NCBI RefSeq assembly: GCF_007859755.1
Contig: NZ_SJPF01000003.1
Location: 372,001-436,000, forward strand
From: Blastopirellula retiformator
GTDB lineage: Bacteria > Planctomycetota > Planctomycetia > Pirellulales > Pirellulaceae
Reading direction: 5' to 3'
DNA: 64,000 bases
Made by a program: the position numbers and the translations under genes. A model generated the notes under the pieces. That model made no database searches, was not told where the DNA came from, and saw only the letters and a list, made by a program, of their open reading frames with translations. Numbering within the stretch: position 1 is the stretch's first letter; each line of letters starts with the position of its first letter. Of the stretch, positions 54,617-63,814 are shown piece after piece.

Positions 54617-54759
54617 TGTCCAAACCTCGCACGAACGAGGTATTTCTGGAAAAATTATGATTTATTGATGTTTTTGACTTTCCGCGATCGATCCGAGTCA
54701 CAATAATTTTCGCGAATCCTTTTCTTTTTGCGATCATATCTCATCCCGTAGGTTCGATT

Positions 54760-55635
54760 ATGGAAAAAAGAAACGCTTTTACGCTCGTAGAGCTGTTGGT
54801 GGTTATCGCCATCATCGGCGTCTTGATCGCCCTGCTCTTGCCCGCGGTCCAGCAAGCCCGCGAAGCGGCCCGTCGGATGTCGTGCACCAACAATATCAAA
54901 CAGCTTGTGTTGGCTTTGCATAACTACGAGTCGTCATTCAAGGTCTTCCCGACTGGACGACTAGGTTGCGACGGGGCCTGCAGCCCGCAGAATGGTCCCG
55001 CCACCAGTGGGTTTGTGCTGCTGCTGCCGCAGTTGGAACAGGGGAACCTGTACGAGCAATTCGCTCCCTACGGCCCCAACAACAGCTTCCCCGGTAGCCT
55101 GCCGTCGAGCGTCTTGTCGCAGCGGCCCGACGCCTTCGTTTGCCCCAGTTCGATCATGGAACCGACCGTCACGCTCAGCAGCAAAGACTGGGCGACCTCC
55201 AGCTACGCGTTTTGCTCGGGGCACTACGGTCCGGACCAGGGGATCGGGTCGAGAGTGAAATGGCTGAACAGCGGCATGTTCGTCTATCGCGATGCTAAGA
55301 AGATCGCCGATGCGACCGATGGCCTATCGAATGTTTTCGTCATCGGCGAAGTGGTCGACGGACACGATTCGCGCGGCCGCAATCGTTGGGCGAGCGCCGG
55401 GCGATTGGAAGATTCGCTCCGTTCGACTCGTAACCCGGTCAATACCTATCCCGGTCAAGGCGAAACGACCAGCCCGTACGGCACGCCGCTGAACGCCGCG
55501 TTCGCCAGTCGTCACCCTGGCGGCGGCAACTTTGGCTTCGGCGACGGTTCGGTCGCGTTCATCCCGGAAACGATCAATCTGACCGTGTATCGCAATCTGG
55601 GACGTCGCGACTCGGGCGTGCCCAAATCGTGGTAA
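54760..55635 (+). CDS. DUF1559 pseudopilin-like protein (copy 3)
   Basis: 291 residues, prepilin signal KRNAFTLVELLVVIAIIGVLIALLLPAVQQ then CTNNIKQLVLALHNYESSFK, and C-terminal SRHPGGGNFGFGDGSVAFI. Shorter and more diverged than copies 1 and 2; unlike them it is followed closely (20 nt) by a lipoprotein gene, the commonest planctomycete arrangement for this family. Confidence 0.92.
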   Translation: MEKRNAFTLVELLVVIAIIGVLIALLLPAVQQAREAARRMSCTNNIKQLVLALHNYESSFKVFPTGRLGCDGACSPQNGPATSGFVLLLPQLEQGNLYEQFAPYGPNNSFPGSLPSSVLSQRPDAFVCPSSIMEPTVTLSSKDWATSSYAFCSGHYGPDQGIGSRVKWLNSGMFVYRDAKKIADATDGLSNVFVIGEVVDGHDSRGRNRWASAGRLEDSLRSTRNPVNTYPGQGETTSPYGTPLNAAFASRHPGGGNFGFGDGSVAFIPETINLTVYRNLGRRDSGVPKSW

Positions 55636-55655
55636 GTAAGCAGGGAGAACGATCG

Positions 55656-56120
55656 ATGTTGCGAATCATCATGGCGGCCGCGCTGTTGCTTGCCGCGGTC
55701 GCGGCGATCGGTTGCGGCGGTCGCACCGAAAAGATTGTGCCGGTCACCGGTACGATCATGATTGACGGAGAACCGATGAGGGCGGGCGTCGACGGTTTCG
55801 TCACGCTCGCTCCCCCAGCAGGCCGACCAGCGATCGGCAAGATCGACGGCGAAACAGGCCGCTTTACTTTGACTAGCTATGAAGACGGCGATGGCGCCCT
55901 GGTCGGTACGCACGAAGTGAGCGTGACGGTCAACGCCATCGGCCGTGGCGGAAATCCGACGTCGCTGATTCCAGAGAAATACCAGGATCTGGGAACCTCG
56001 GGCTTGCGAGCTAAGGTCGATGGCCCGACCGACTCGCTGCAGATCGACCTGGAAGGCCCGCTCAAGTCGAACGTGAATGCGGTCGATCCGCGAACGCTGG
56101 GGGATGACCCAGGTTTCTAA
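55656..56120 (+). CDS. Lipoprotein with carboxypeptidase-regulatory-like domain
   Basis: 154 residues from ATG 55656 (GGGAG upstream). Lipoprotein signal MLRIIMAAALLLAAVAAIGCGG with the lipobox Cys at 21. The rest is a beta-sandwich: PVTGTIMIDGEPM, GFVTLAPPAGRPAIG, GRFTLTSYEDGDGALVGTHEVSV, as in small transthyretin/CarboxypepD-reg-like lipoproteins that accompany DUF1559 genes. Co-transcribed with the preceding gene. Confidence 0.85.
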   Translation: MLRIIMAAALLLAAVAAIGCGGRTEKIVPVTGTIMIDGEPMRAGVDGFVTLAPPAGRPAIGKIDGETGRFTLTSYEDGDGALVGTHEVSVTVNAIGRGGNPTSLIPEKYQDLGTSGLRAKVDGPTDSLQIDLEGPLKSNVNAVDPRTLGDDPGF

Positions 56121-56137
56121 GCAAACCAACCGCCCCC

Positions 56138-56320
56138 GGTTAGCCCCGACAGCTCTGCTGTCGGGGCCGAGATCGTCGGCAGGAAGCATCCATCCGAGGA
56201 GGGCGTTACAGCGGAAGCTCCCTAGATCGATCAAAGTCGCCAGCCCCCATGTGCAACTGGCCGGGCGTTGATGCTTCCTGCGGCTGCGCCGCCCCGATAG
56301 CGAGAGCTATCGCGGCTAGC
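56138..56320. repeat. Family C element (paired REP-like units), copy 1
   Basis: Left unit 56138-56190: GGTTAGCC head, a hairpin with CCGACAGC/GCTGTCGG, a second stem, and tail GGAAGCATC. Right unit 56270-56320 is inverted: tail GATGCTTCC, second stem, hairpin with CGATAGC/GCTATCG. The units face each other around an 80-bp centre. Family A copy 5 begins where this ends. Confidence 0.85.
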
Positions 56321-56468
56321 TGCCTGTTGAAAAATGCCATCGTGGCATTTTCCAACCTCGCCAAGCTCAGAGCGTAGCTCTTCGCGGCTCGCAAAATAAC
56401 GACTTACGTCGCTATTTTGGGATCGCATCCGTGCGATCACGCAGTCCGTCGAGAAAATCAACGGACTG
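56320..56468 (+). repeat. Dispersed repeat family A, copy 5
   Basis: 149 bp, abutting the family C element and ending 14 bp from the stop codon of the convergent TPR gene. Confidence 0.92.
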
Positions 56469-56482
56469 GTAACCATCGATAA

Positions 56483-58966
56483 CTACTTCAGCGATCGGCT
56501 CAGCTGCTGGAATTTTTGCTTCCAGGTCGGGCCGCCCAGATCGGGATAGAGCGTTTGCAGGTAGAGCAGCAGCTTGCCGGCCTCTTCGGTTTCTCCGAGG
56601 GAGATTTGCAGGCGAGCCGTTTCGTACTTGGCCTGGTACCAGCGATCCGATTGCGGCTGGCTCATTCGAGCGCCGATCGTACGCCAAATGCCAAGCGATT
56701 CGCGGCGCTCGGCGGCGGTTCCATCTTTCGCCAGTAATTCGGCTAGCGCCACTTGCAGCGGAACTTCCTTTGGCTTCGCGGCTGCGGCGGCGCGCATCTC
56801 GGTCAGGGCCGCGTTGCGATCCCCCGCCGCGGCGAGCGCCTCGGCCTCAAATTTCTGCAGTCGCGATTGCTGGGCCGCAGAGAGTTGAGCGGCGCGCGGT
56901 TTGAGTTCGCTGATCGCCTGCAATTGAAGCCGGGCCAGCTTCGCCCCGGCATTGCCGCCGGCCGTTTGGCCGATCTGCCGCAGTGCGGTAATCATCTGGA
57001 AAAGCTTCTCGGGCTCGCCGCCGCTAACGTCGTCCAGCGCCGCGGTCGCCCCTTGCTGATCGCCGCCGCCTGCCAAAGCGACCACTAACAGCGATTGCAT
57101 GCGACTTCGCCAATCGGCCGGCGCGTCGGGATCGGCCTGGAGGGCGAGACGAATCGTCGTTTGCGCCGCCGGATAGCCATCGGTGGTGTAGAAGAGGAGC
57201 AGCTCGGCGAGCGCTTCGGCGGCGGTTCGGCGCGCTTCGGGCGATGGCGACGTCAGGGCGTAACTTTCCAGGAACTGCCGCGCCTTGGTGATGTCGCGCG
57301 GCAAGACTTCCCCCTCTTGCGCGTTCTTGGCGAACTGGTCACGCAGCGCTGCCAGCGCCAAAGTCGCCGCATCATTCGCCTTGGCGAAAGAGGGCGGGAT
57401 CGGCAACAGCGCGTCAAACGCTTCTCGAGGATGACCGGCGGCCAACTGATATTGGGCGAGCCAGATGCGGGCCGTGTTGGTAGCGTCGCCCGTTGGCCAG
57501 CGGATCAGCTGTTCGCGCAGCTGCGCGGCGTAGGTTTCGCTCTCAAGCTTCGGATCAGCACGCATTGCGAGCGACTGGTAGTAAGCGGCGGTCAGGTGCG
57601 TCTGATCGGCGCCCTCCTGCGACGGAAAAAGATTGGCGAGTTGGCGCAGTCGCTTGGACGCTTCGGCATAACGCTGCAGCTTGGCCAAGACGGCGGCCGA
57701 AGTTTGCCGCAGCTGAAACTCTTGCGCCGCATCTTTCTCCTCCGCCGCGGCGGCGGCCGCCCGGTCATAAGTGGCGATGGCGTCTTCGTATTGTTGGCGG
57801 CGGAAGTAACCATCGGCGGTTCGCTTCAGCAGGTCGATATCTTTGGTGCCGGCCGACTGCGCGTTCTGCGTCAGGACTAGTTCCGCTCGACGCGACCAGT
57901 ACGGACCGTAAAGCTGTTCCAGATCGCGAATCACCGCCGACGCTTGAGCCTGCCACTTTTGTCCGTCGGCGTCGCCACTTACAGCGGCCGCTTGCCAGAG
58001 GGCGACGTAGGTCTGGAAATAGGCGAAGTCGAGCTCCGGCGAGGTGATCCCCTGCAGCGTGCGGCCCTGCGAGATCAGCTTCTTCGCAACATCGAGTTGC
58101 CCTGCGTCGATCGCCAACAAGATCTGTTCCGCTTTCGCTTTCAGCAGCACCATAGGGGGCGGCGAATCAGCGGCCAGCAGCTTGATGGCCTGGTCGGCTT
58201 CGCCATATTTTTCGAGCAGTCGCAGCGCGCGGATCTCCGCCAGACGGCTGGGCCAGGTGACCGGCGACTTGTCTCCGAGTTTCGTCAGCGGATCGAGCGC
58301 CTTCAGCGCCATCGTCAGCGAGTTGATGCGATCGAGACTCTCAGGCGGGTAGGTGAGGGCCTGGTTTTCGAAGGCGCGGGCCAGTTCAAACTGCAGGTTC
58401 CGCGACAGGCCGGTCAGCTCTTCGGCCGACAGACCTGGTTCGCCGCGGGCCATTTCGGCGGCGATGCCAAGTCGTTTCGCTTCGGCGACCAGGCCTTCCA
58501 ACTGGGCGATCGACCGACGCAGCAGTATCTGCGTTTGCTCGACCGGCTCGGCGCCGGGAGCACCCAGTTGCGACTCTTGGCGGATTTGTTCGGCGTGGGC
58601 GAGATTGGCGAGAGCGGCTTGCGCGTCGACCAACACTTGACGCGGATCGCCGGCAAACTGCCGGGCGAACTCTGGCGGCACGCGCTCGGCGGCGTCCCAC
58701 CACCGCTGACGCTCGCCGGTGGGCGAATTGAGAGCATGGGCGGCGAACGTGCGAATCAACTCGCCCGCCAGGATCGCCCGCTGCGCCGGATCTTGATTCT
58801 GGGCGACCAACTGCTGGGCCGCGTATCGCTCGGCCAGGTCAAACAATTGCCGATCACGCAGGCCCGAGATCATCCGGACGTCGGTCGACTCTACGCCGAG
58901 AGCGACATTGGCGCACAGCAGCAGCGTCAGACCAAGCAGCAGGCGAATTGTCCGTTTGTCACCCAT
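56483..58966 (-). CDS. Exported TPR-rich protein, last gene of the ExbB/ExbD operon
   Basis: 827 residues. Signal peptide about 1-24, then helical tandem repeats of TPR character (YFRRQQYEDAIATYDRAAAAAAEEK, YAEASKRLRQLANLF and others) to the C-terminus. No catalytic motif. Lies 9 nt after the second ExbD gene; it may gather partners of the ExbB/ExbD complex outside the membrane. Confidence 0.85.
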   Translation of the reverse strand: MGDKRTIRLLLGLTLLLCANVALGVESTDVRMISGLRDRQLFDLAERYAAQQLVAQNQDPAQRAILAGELIRTFAAHALNSPTGERQRWWDAAERVPPEFARQFAGDPRQVLVDAQAALANLAHAEQIRQESQLGAPGAEPVEQTQILLRRSIAQLEGLVAEAKRLGIAAEMARGEPGLSAEELTGLSRNLQFELARAFENQALTYPPESLDRINSLTMALKALDPLTKLGDKSPVTWPSRLAEIRALRLLEKYGEADQAIKLLAADSPPPMVLLKAKAEQILLAIDAGQLDVAKKLISQGRTLQGITSPELDFAYFQTYVALWQAAAVSGDADGQKWQAQASAVIRDLEQLYGPYWSRRAELVLTQNAQSAGTKDIDLLKRTADGYFRRQQYEDAIATYDRAAAAAAEEKDAAQEFQLRQTSAAVLAKLQRYAEASKRLRQLANLFPSQEGADQTHLTAAYYQSLAMRADPKLESETYAAQLREQLIRWPTGDATNTARIWLAQYQLAAGHPREAFDALLPIPPSFAKANDAATLALAALRDQFAKNAQEGEVLPRDITKARQFLESYALTSPSPEARRTAAEALAELLLFYTTDGYPAAQTTIRLALQADPDAPADWRSRMQSLLVVALAGGGDQQGATAALDDVSGGEPEKLFQMITALRQIGQTAGGNAGAKLARLQLQAISELKPRAAQLSAAQQSRLQKFEAEALAAAGDRNAALTEMRAAAAAKPKEVPLQVALAELLAKDGTAAERRESLGIWRTIGARMSQPQSDRWYQAKYETARLQISLGETEEAGKLLLYLQTLYPDLGGPTWKQKFQQLSRSLK

Positions 58967-58975
58967 CTCGATCGG

Positions 58976-59422
58976 TCAGCTCTTCGCGTCGACGGCAAAT
59001 TTAATGTCTTGAAAGTTGAGTTCGCGGGCCAGGTCATAGATGTCAATAACGTCACCCACGCCGACGGCGCCATCGGCATCGATCACCAGCGGCACGTCGT
59101 TTTTGATCGTGGCCAGCACCTGCATTAGCTGCCGTACCTCGGCCAATTGGAAACGGGGCTGATCGTTCACTTTCCAGACCAGGCGATCGTTTTCGACCTG
59201 CAGGCGAACGACGACTTGCTCGAAGTCGGCCATCTCGGGCGGCGGCTGCACCTGGGCGCCGGTTCCCATGGGCGGCGTGATCGAACTGGGGAGCGAATAC
59301 TCAACAACCTGAAAACTGGCGGTCCACAGGAAGAAAACGAGCAGCAGAAAGACGACGTCGATCATCGGCGTCATCGCAATCTGCAGGCTTTGGCGATCGA
59401 TGTAAGGAGAAACGCGGCGCAT
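58976..59422 (-). CDS. ExbD/TolR-family protein (2)
   Basis: 148 residues. One N-terminal helix with the functional Asp, MTPMIDVVFLLLVFFLWT (Asp near 22), then an outer domain with NDVPLVIDADGAVGVGDVIDIYDL. Its start overlaps the stop of the first ExbD gene (TAATG). With ExbB it forms a proton-driven motor. Confidence 0.9.
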   Translation of the reverse strand: MRRVSPYIDRQSLQIAMTPMIDVVFLLLVFFLWTASFQVVEYSLPSSITPPMGTGAQVQPPPEMADFEQVVVRLQVENDRLVWKVNDQPRFQLAEVRQLMQVLATIKNDVPLVIDADGAVGVGDVIDIYDLARELNFQDIKFAVDAKS

Positions 59423-59850
59423 TAGCGGGCATCCTCCTGCCGGATCACGGCGAAGTTGACGTTCCAGACGCCTGCTTCGGCGGCGGCCAACATGATTGGT
59501 TTGACGTATTCGTACGGCACGTTGCGATCGCAGCGGATGCGAACTTCCAGGTCGTCGCCTGATTGCCCGCGCTGAAACTCCAGCCGGCGGCCGATCTCTT
59601 CCAGGCTGACCGCTTTGCCGGCCAGCAAGATGCGGCCGTCACGCTCGACGTTGACCACCACGCGAGGACTTTGATCGTCGACGATCTCGGTTCCCGTTTC
59701 GGCAGTCGGCAGCGGCAGCGGCAACTGACTTTCTTGCTTCGCCAAATGGCTGGAAACGAGAAAGAAGATGATCAGCAGAAACACGACGTCGATCATCGGC
59801 GTCATGTTGAAGTCGAATTGTCCCGGCCGGAGGTTGGCGTGGACTTTCAT
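59422..59850 (-). CDS. ExbD/TolR-family protein (1)
   Basis: 142 residues with MTPMIDVVFLLIIFFLVSS (Asp near 21) and an ExbD outer domain (LEVRIRCDRNVPYEYVKPIMLAA). Start overlaps the ExbB stop (ATGA). Two consecutive ExbD genes are common in planctomycetes and probably form a heterodimer. Confidence 0.9.
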   Translation of the reverse strand: MKVHANLRPGQFDFNMTPMIDVVFLLIIFFLVSSHLAKQESQLPLPLPTAETGTEIVDDQSPRVVVNVERDGRILLAGKAVSLEEIGRRLEFQRGQSGDDLEVRIRCDRNVPYEYVKPIMLAAAEAGVWNVNFAVIRQEDAR

Positions 59851-60695
59851 CCGTTGCGGCCTCCCGAAGGCGCGGCCGCCGCCTGACGGCGCCGCCGCTT
59901 GAGCGGGGTGAAGACTTGCTGCGCTTCATAGGCGCATTCGGCGACCAGTTCATCGACCCAGTTGCGGAAGACGGCGAAGGCGCCCAACGACGGAATCGCG
60001 ACCAGCAACCCCCCGACCGTCGTGACCAGCGCCTGGTAAATGCCTTCCGCCAGATCGGCAGCGCCAGCGGCTCCTTGCGTACTGGCGACTTGCTGGAAGG
60101 CGAAAATCATCCCGGTCACGGTACCGAGCAGGCCGACCATCGGGGCGATGTTGCCGATCACCGAGAGATACTCGATCTTGCGGAACAGGCGAGCCGATTG
60201 CTCGGCGACCGAATCTTCGAGCGCTTTCTCAACGCCGCTCCAACCGCTGTCGAGTTCGGCAATGCCGCTGAGCAAGACGAACGAAAGGAAGCTGGGATTG
60301 GCGTGACAGATTTTCTCCGCCTCTTTGACGTTGCCGGCGGCAAGCAGATCGCGGACTTCGTCGCCCACGCCGGGGGGCGAAAGCTCTTTGTGACGAATCG
60401 CCATCGCATGCTCAAACACCAGGTAAGCGGCGGTCAGCGACAGCGCTAACAGCAGCAGCATGATCAAGTTGCCGACGATCCCGCCGGAGAGCAGGATGTC
60501 GAGAAAGCCGGTCTCCGGGGGCGGCTCGACTGGCGCCGCTTGGATCGGCGCAACCGGCGTCGTACCTGTCGGCGCGGCGGGGCTCTGCGCGAGCAGCAGG
60601 TTCGCCTGCGAGCCTTGGCCGGAGGTCAGCCAATAACCGCCGCCAGTTATCGCAATCGCTACGGACCAGATCAGGATGCGGGTCATGTTCGCCAA
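59847..60695 (-). CDS. MotA/TolQ/ExbB proton channel family protein
   Basis: 282 residues from TTG 60695 (GGAG six bases upstream; ATG 60686 is the alternative). Signal-like first helix, a Pro/Ala-rich linker, then three membrane helices: LIMLLLLALSLTAAYLVFEHA, IGNIAPMVGLLGTVTGMIFAFQ and GIYQALVTTVGGLLVAIPSLGAFAVF, the ExbB/TolQ core. Uses proton flow to drive ExbD. The extra N-terminal helix and linker are typical of planctomycete and other diverged copies. Confidence 0.9.
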   Translation of the reverse strand: MANMTRILIWSVAIAITGGGYWLTSGQGSQANLLLAQSPAAPTGTTPVAPIQAAPVEPPPETGFLDILLSGGIVGNLIMLLLLALSLTAAYLVFEHAMAIRHKELSPPGVGDEVRDLLAAGNVKEAEKICHANPSFLSFVLLSGIAELDSGWSGVEKALEDSVAEQSARLFRKIEYLSVIGNIAPMVGLLGTVTGMIFAFQQVASTQGAAGAADLAEGIYQALVTTVGGLLVAIPSLGAFAVFRNWVDELVAECAYEAQQVFTPLKRRRRQAAAAPSGGRNG

Positions 60696-60705
60696 GTTCG
60701 TCTCC

Positions 60706-61722
60706 TTACGGCGAGGCGCCGCCAGCTTGTTCCAAACGTGACGAGGCTTCGCGCCCGATCACGCCAGCGGCGGGATAGTCGGTGATGATTTCGCGATAAA
60801 GACGCTTCGCCGCAGCGGGGCGTCCCATGAGTTCGAGTTGTTTACCGGCCCGCAGCAGCGCTTCGGCCGCCAGCGGTCGGTCGATGTTATCGAGGATCGG
60901 AATTCGCAGGTACTCGATCGTCGCTTGCTCATGCTGATCGTCGCGGGCAAGTGCGTCGCCCAGCAACAGACGCGGCCCGCTTTGCACGTTGGCCGGCAAC
61001 TGTTCGATCTGCTTGCGCCGTGCGGCGGTCTTGTCAGCGTCGCGAGCAGGCGGTTCGGTTCGCCACAGTTGCATCTCCGCCAGCAGTGCGAGTTCGGCCG
61101 GGGCGGCAGACTTCAGGCGTTCTAAGGCGGCGATTGCTTTCGTGCGTTCGGCGGCGCTCAGCAGAAAACTGGCGCCCATGAGTTGTGCATAGGGAGAGTC
61201 GGTCTTCTCGAGCCACGCGATCGCCGCACGATGCAGATTGACGTCGGGCTCTCCGGTCTTCCAGGCCAGCGGCATTGCGTCGAGGTACGGCGTATAAGGG
61301 TCGGAGGCGACCAACGCGAGAAACGCTTCGCCAGCGGCGTCATTGCGGCCCAGGTTTCGCCGGCAGCGGGCGGTCTCGGCGATCAGCATGCGTTTGACCC
61401 AGCCGCGCGGTTCGGCGCGGTACGCCTGTTGAAAGGCGATTTCGGCCTCGGCAAATTTCTCTTGGGCGAACAAGGCTTGGGCCGCGCGCATCGCCTCGGG
61501 CCACTCTGACTCGACGCTCGCCACTTTCGCCGCGGGGATCTCGATCGAGCGACCGCTTAGCGTCGTCATCTTCAAGGTTTGGCCGGTGTAGTCGTCGATC
61601 TGGCCGACGTAGACCTCCGGAGTTCGGGAGTCAGCGCTCGACCGCAAATAGACGCGATCTTCCGCGACCGCAACGCTACTCATTAGAAGCAGCGCGAACA
61701 GACTGAGGCGTAGCGAGTTCAA
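60706..61722 (-). CDS. Exported TPR-like protein in the ExbB/ExbD operon
   Basis: 338 residues, TTG start overlapping the stop of the upstream VWA gene. Signal peptide about 1-20, a short SH3-like segment (YVGQIDDYTGQTLKMTTLSG), then helical repeats (FAEAEIAFQQAYRAEPRGW). No catalytic motif. The TTG and overlap indicate translational coupling. Confidence 0.8.
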   Translation of the reverse strand: MNSLRLSLFALLLMSSVAVAEDRVYLRSSADSRTPEVYVGQIDDYTGQTLKMTTLSGRSIEIPAAKVASVESEWPEAMRAAQALFAQEKFAEAEIAFQQAYRAEPRGWVKRMLIAETARCRRNLGRNDAAGEAFLALVASDPYTPYLDAMPLAWKTGEPDVNLHRAAIAWLEKTDSPYAQLMGASFLLSAAERTKAIAALERLKSAAPAELALLAEMQLWRTEPPARDADKTAARRKQIEQLPANVQSGPRLLLGDALARDDQHEQATIEYLRIPILDNIDRPLAAEALLRAGKQLELMGRPAAAKRLYREIITDYPAAGVIGREASSRLEQAGGASP

Positions 61723-62705
61723 CGGCGCGGCCTCAGTTTCGAGGTGTCGACGTAGACGTGTTGTCCGCCGTTTTCTTCGGCCAGGCGAACCAGGAAGTTG
61801 CGTCGTCCATCCCAGGGGCCCACGCCGAACTCGATCGTGTTAATCACGGCGCTGCGGTTGCGGCGACGAATGTCGGCCATCTCTTGCTCGGAAGGGGCGC
61901 CGTCGGCGTCGGTCAAAAAGAAGAGGACGTCGGGATTCATCGCCAGCGCCATGTGGAGCGCTTTCAGGTGATCGGTACCGCCGGTCGCGGCGATGCTGCC
62001 GACAAACTGTTGGGCCAGCGCTTTGCCTTGATCGTCGGCGAACATCAACCGCGGCGTGCCGCCGAGCGGATTGAAAACACGCGGCTCTTCGTTGTAGAAG
62101 ATGATCTGAAACTGGTGCAGCTTGTCGAGATCGCGGAGGCTGGCCAGCAGTTCGCTTTTGGCGGCGGCCAAGGGACGACCGGCCGAATTGCCCATGCTGC
62201 CAGAGCGATCGAAGACGTAGGCGAAGCGACTGCCGGTTCCCTCGATGCCAAAGACCCGCGTCGTGCCGGCGCCATCAAGGCCCGCTTTGCCGCCACCGCC
62301 GCCGGTCAAACCGCTCGCGCCCGGCAGACCGGACATTTCGGAGGCGGCGGCGTCGCTGGCGTCGCCGGTCGGCAAAAAGCCGGCCATGTCGAGCGGCGGC
62401 TGATCGACCGAGGGCAGGCTCTCGGAAAGCGAAGAGTCAGCGGTCGACGCGGCGCTCTCCCCTGATTCGCTATCATCGGCGTCGCCGTCGACATATTCGG
62501 TCCGGCCTTCCGATCGCTCGGCCAGCACAATGCCGCCGCTGCGACTTGGTTCGCTCGCGGCGCCCCGGGGCGTGGTGCGGATGGTGATCGCCAACACCAC
62601 GATGATCGTCACATGGACCAGCATCGACATCGCCCAAGCCGGCATCGCAAAACGGCGGGGCGCTTTGTCGGTTTCAGCCTCCGGCGGATGGACAGGCGTG
62701 ATCAT
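61719..62705 (-). CDS. Membrane-anchored VWA protein, first gene of the ExbB/ExbD operon
   Basis: 328 residues. A cytoplasmic N-terminus, one helix (about 25-46, MSMLVHVTIIVVLAITIR), an acidic Gly/Ser-rich spacer, and a VWA domain with the metal site YVFDRSGSMGNS (about 163) and DVLFFLTDADGAP. The single N-terminal helix followed by a low-complexity spacer resembles TonB layout. Likely the output of the ExbB/ExbD motor, which is inference. Confidence 0.85.
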   Translation of the reverse strand: MITPVHPPEAETDKAPRRFAMPAWAMSMLVHVTIIVVLAITIRTTPRGAASEPSRSGGIVLAERSEGRTEYVDGDADDSESGESAASTADSSLSESLPSVDQPPLDMAGFLPTGDASDAAASEMSGLPGASGLTGGGGGKAGLDGAGTTRVFGIEGTGSRFAYVFDRSGSMGNSAGRPLAAAKSELLASLRDLDKLHQFQIIFYNEEPRVFNPLGGTPRLMFADDQGKALAQQFVGSIAATGGTDHLKALHMALAMNPDVLFFLTDADGAPSEQEMADIRRRNRSAVINTIEFGVGPWDGRRNFLVRLAEENGGQHVYVDTSKLRPRR

Positions 62706-63008
62706 CGGGTGGTCGTAAGTAGTTGGGACGAAAAGGAGAAACGCGATTTCAGCGCGCGGATTCTAGAGGGACGCTTTCTGTGGGTCAACGTTGGATAAAC
62801 CGTCGCCGCCGCTAGCGGGGACCGCGGGCAGCTCTCTATTATGCCCCGTTTTCGTGTTTTTGGGGGCAATATTGGTTGCCGGACGCTGGCAGCGGGCAAC
62901 GCCGACCGCTGGGCATCCTCCCCCAAGCGGACATTTTCCCTATAATTGAAGGATTATCACTGTCCCTATTTTCCCCACTGGGAAAGTGGCCGTTTGAGGA
63001 GACGTCCG
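62706..63008. other. Divergent intergenic region (ExbB/ExbD operon and def)
   Basis: Carries promoters for both directions in principle; no convincing boxes were picked out. CCCCGTTTTCGTGTTTTTGGGGGC near 62840 is locally unusual. GAGGAG at 62997-63002 is the def ribosome site. Confidence 0.45.
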
Positions 63009-63593
63009 TTGCCGCTTGAAGTCGTTCACTACCCGCACCCCACGCTTCGTTACAAATCGAAACCGGTCAAACGGGTCGACGCCGATCTGCGCAAGATCGT
63101 CGATGAGATGTTCGAGCTGATGTACGAGAATCGCGGTATCGGCCTGGCCGCCAATCAGGTCGACCTGCCGATTCGCCTGTTCATCATCAATCTGTCGGGG
63201 ACGAAGGGAGAAGGGGAAGAACTGGTCTTCATCAACCCAGTCATCTCGCGGCCGAAAGGGAACGCGGAAGAAGAGGAAGGTTGTTTGAGCCTGCCGCAGG
63301 TCTACGGCCCGGTCAAACGCCCGGCCGAAATCCAACTCGACTCGTACAACTTGCAGGGGCAACTCTTCAGCAAGCGCATCGACGGCATGCTGGCCCGCGT
63401 GGTGCAGCACGAAACCGACCACCTGGACGGCATCATGTTCTTCGATCGGATGCAACCGGCGCCGCTACAAGAGATCGCCTACGACATTGAAGAGTTCGTG
63501 ATCGACTACAAGAGCCGCAAAGATGTAGGCGGCTTGCCGAGCGACGAGGAAATCGCGGAACGCCGGCAGCAGTATGAAGAGACGTATTGCTAG
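63009..63593 (+). CDS. def: Peptide deformylase
   Basis: Removes the formyl group from new proteins. TTG 63009 is chosen: GAGGAG lies 7 nt upstream and the protein then begins (M)PLEVVHYPHPTLRYKSKPV as in the family. The three metal-site motifs are present: GIGLAANQ, EGCLSLP (metal Cys) and QHETDHLDG (HExxH). 194 residues; C-terminal extension of about 25 residues, slightly acidic. The open frame extends to 62946 without a matching start signal. Confidence 0.95.
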   Translation: MPLEVVHYPHPTLRYKSKPVKRVDADLRKIVDEMFELMYENRGIGLAANQVDLPIRLFIINLSGTKGEGEELVFINPVISRPKGNAEEEEGCLSLPQVYGPVKRPAEIQLDSYNLQGQLFSKRIDGMLARVVQHETDHLDGIMFFDRMQPAPLQEIAYDIEEFVIDYKSRKDVGGLPSDEEIAERRQQYEETYC

Positions 63594-63604
63594 GCGCCCT
63601 ATAA

Positions 63605-63789
63605 GGTTAGCCCTGAAAGCTCTCGCTTTCAGGGCGGCGCAGCCGCAAGAGGCATCAAAGCCCGATTGGAAGTTGTAGGAGGCAGGCGACGTCGATTAGG
63701 CTAGAGAGCAGCCGATGGCAATCATGCCTCGGACGGATGCCTCTTGGCGACGATGTCGCCCCAGATAGCGAGAGCTATCTGGGCTAACC
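63605..63789. repeat. Family C element (paired REP-like units), copy 2, beside the transposase gene
   Basis: Left unit 63605-63656: GGTTAGCC, perfect hairpin CCCTGAAAGC-tctc-GCTTTCAGGG, second stem GCGGC-GCA-GCCGC, tail AAGAGGCATC. Right unit 63736-63789 is its inverted equivalent with CCAGATAGC/GCTATCTGG. The stems differ from each other and from copy 1 but stay paired. Ends 25 bp before the transposase start. Confidence 0.88.
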
Positions 63790-63814
63790 TTTTAATTCCA
63801 ATGCGAAGAAGACC

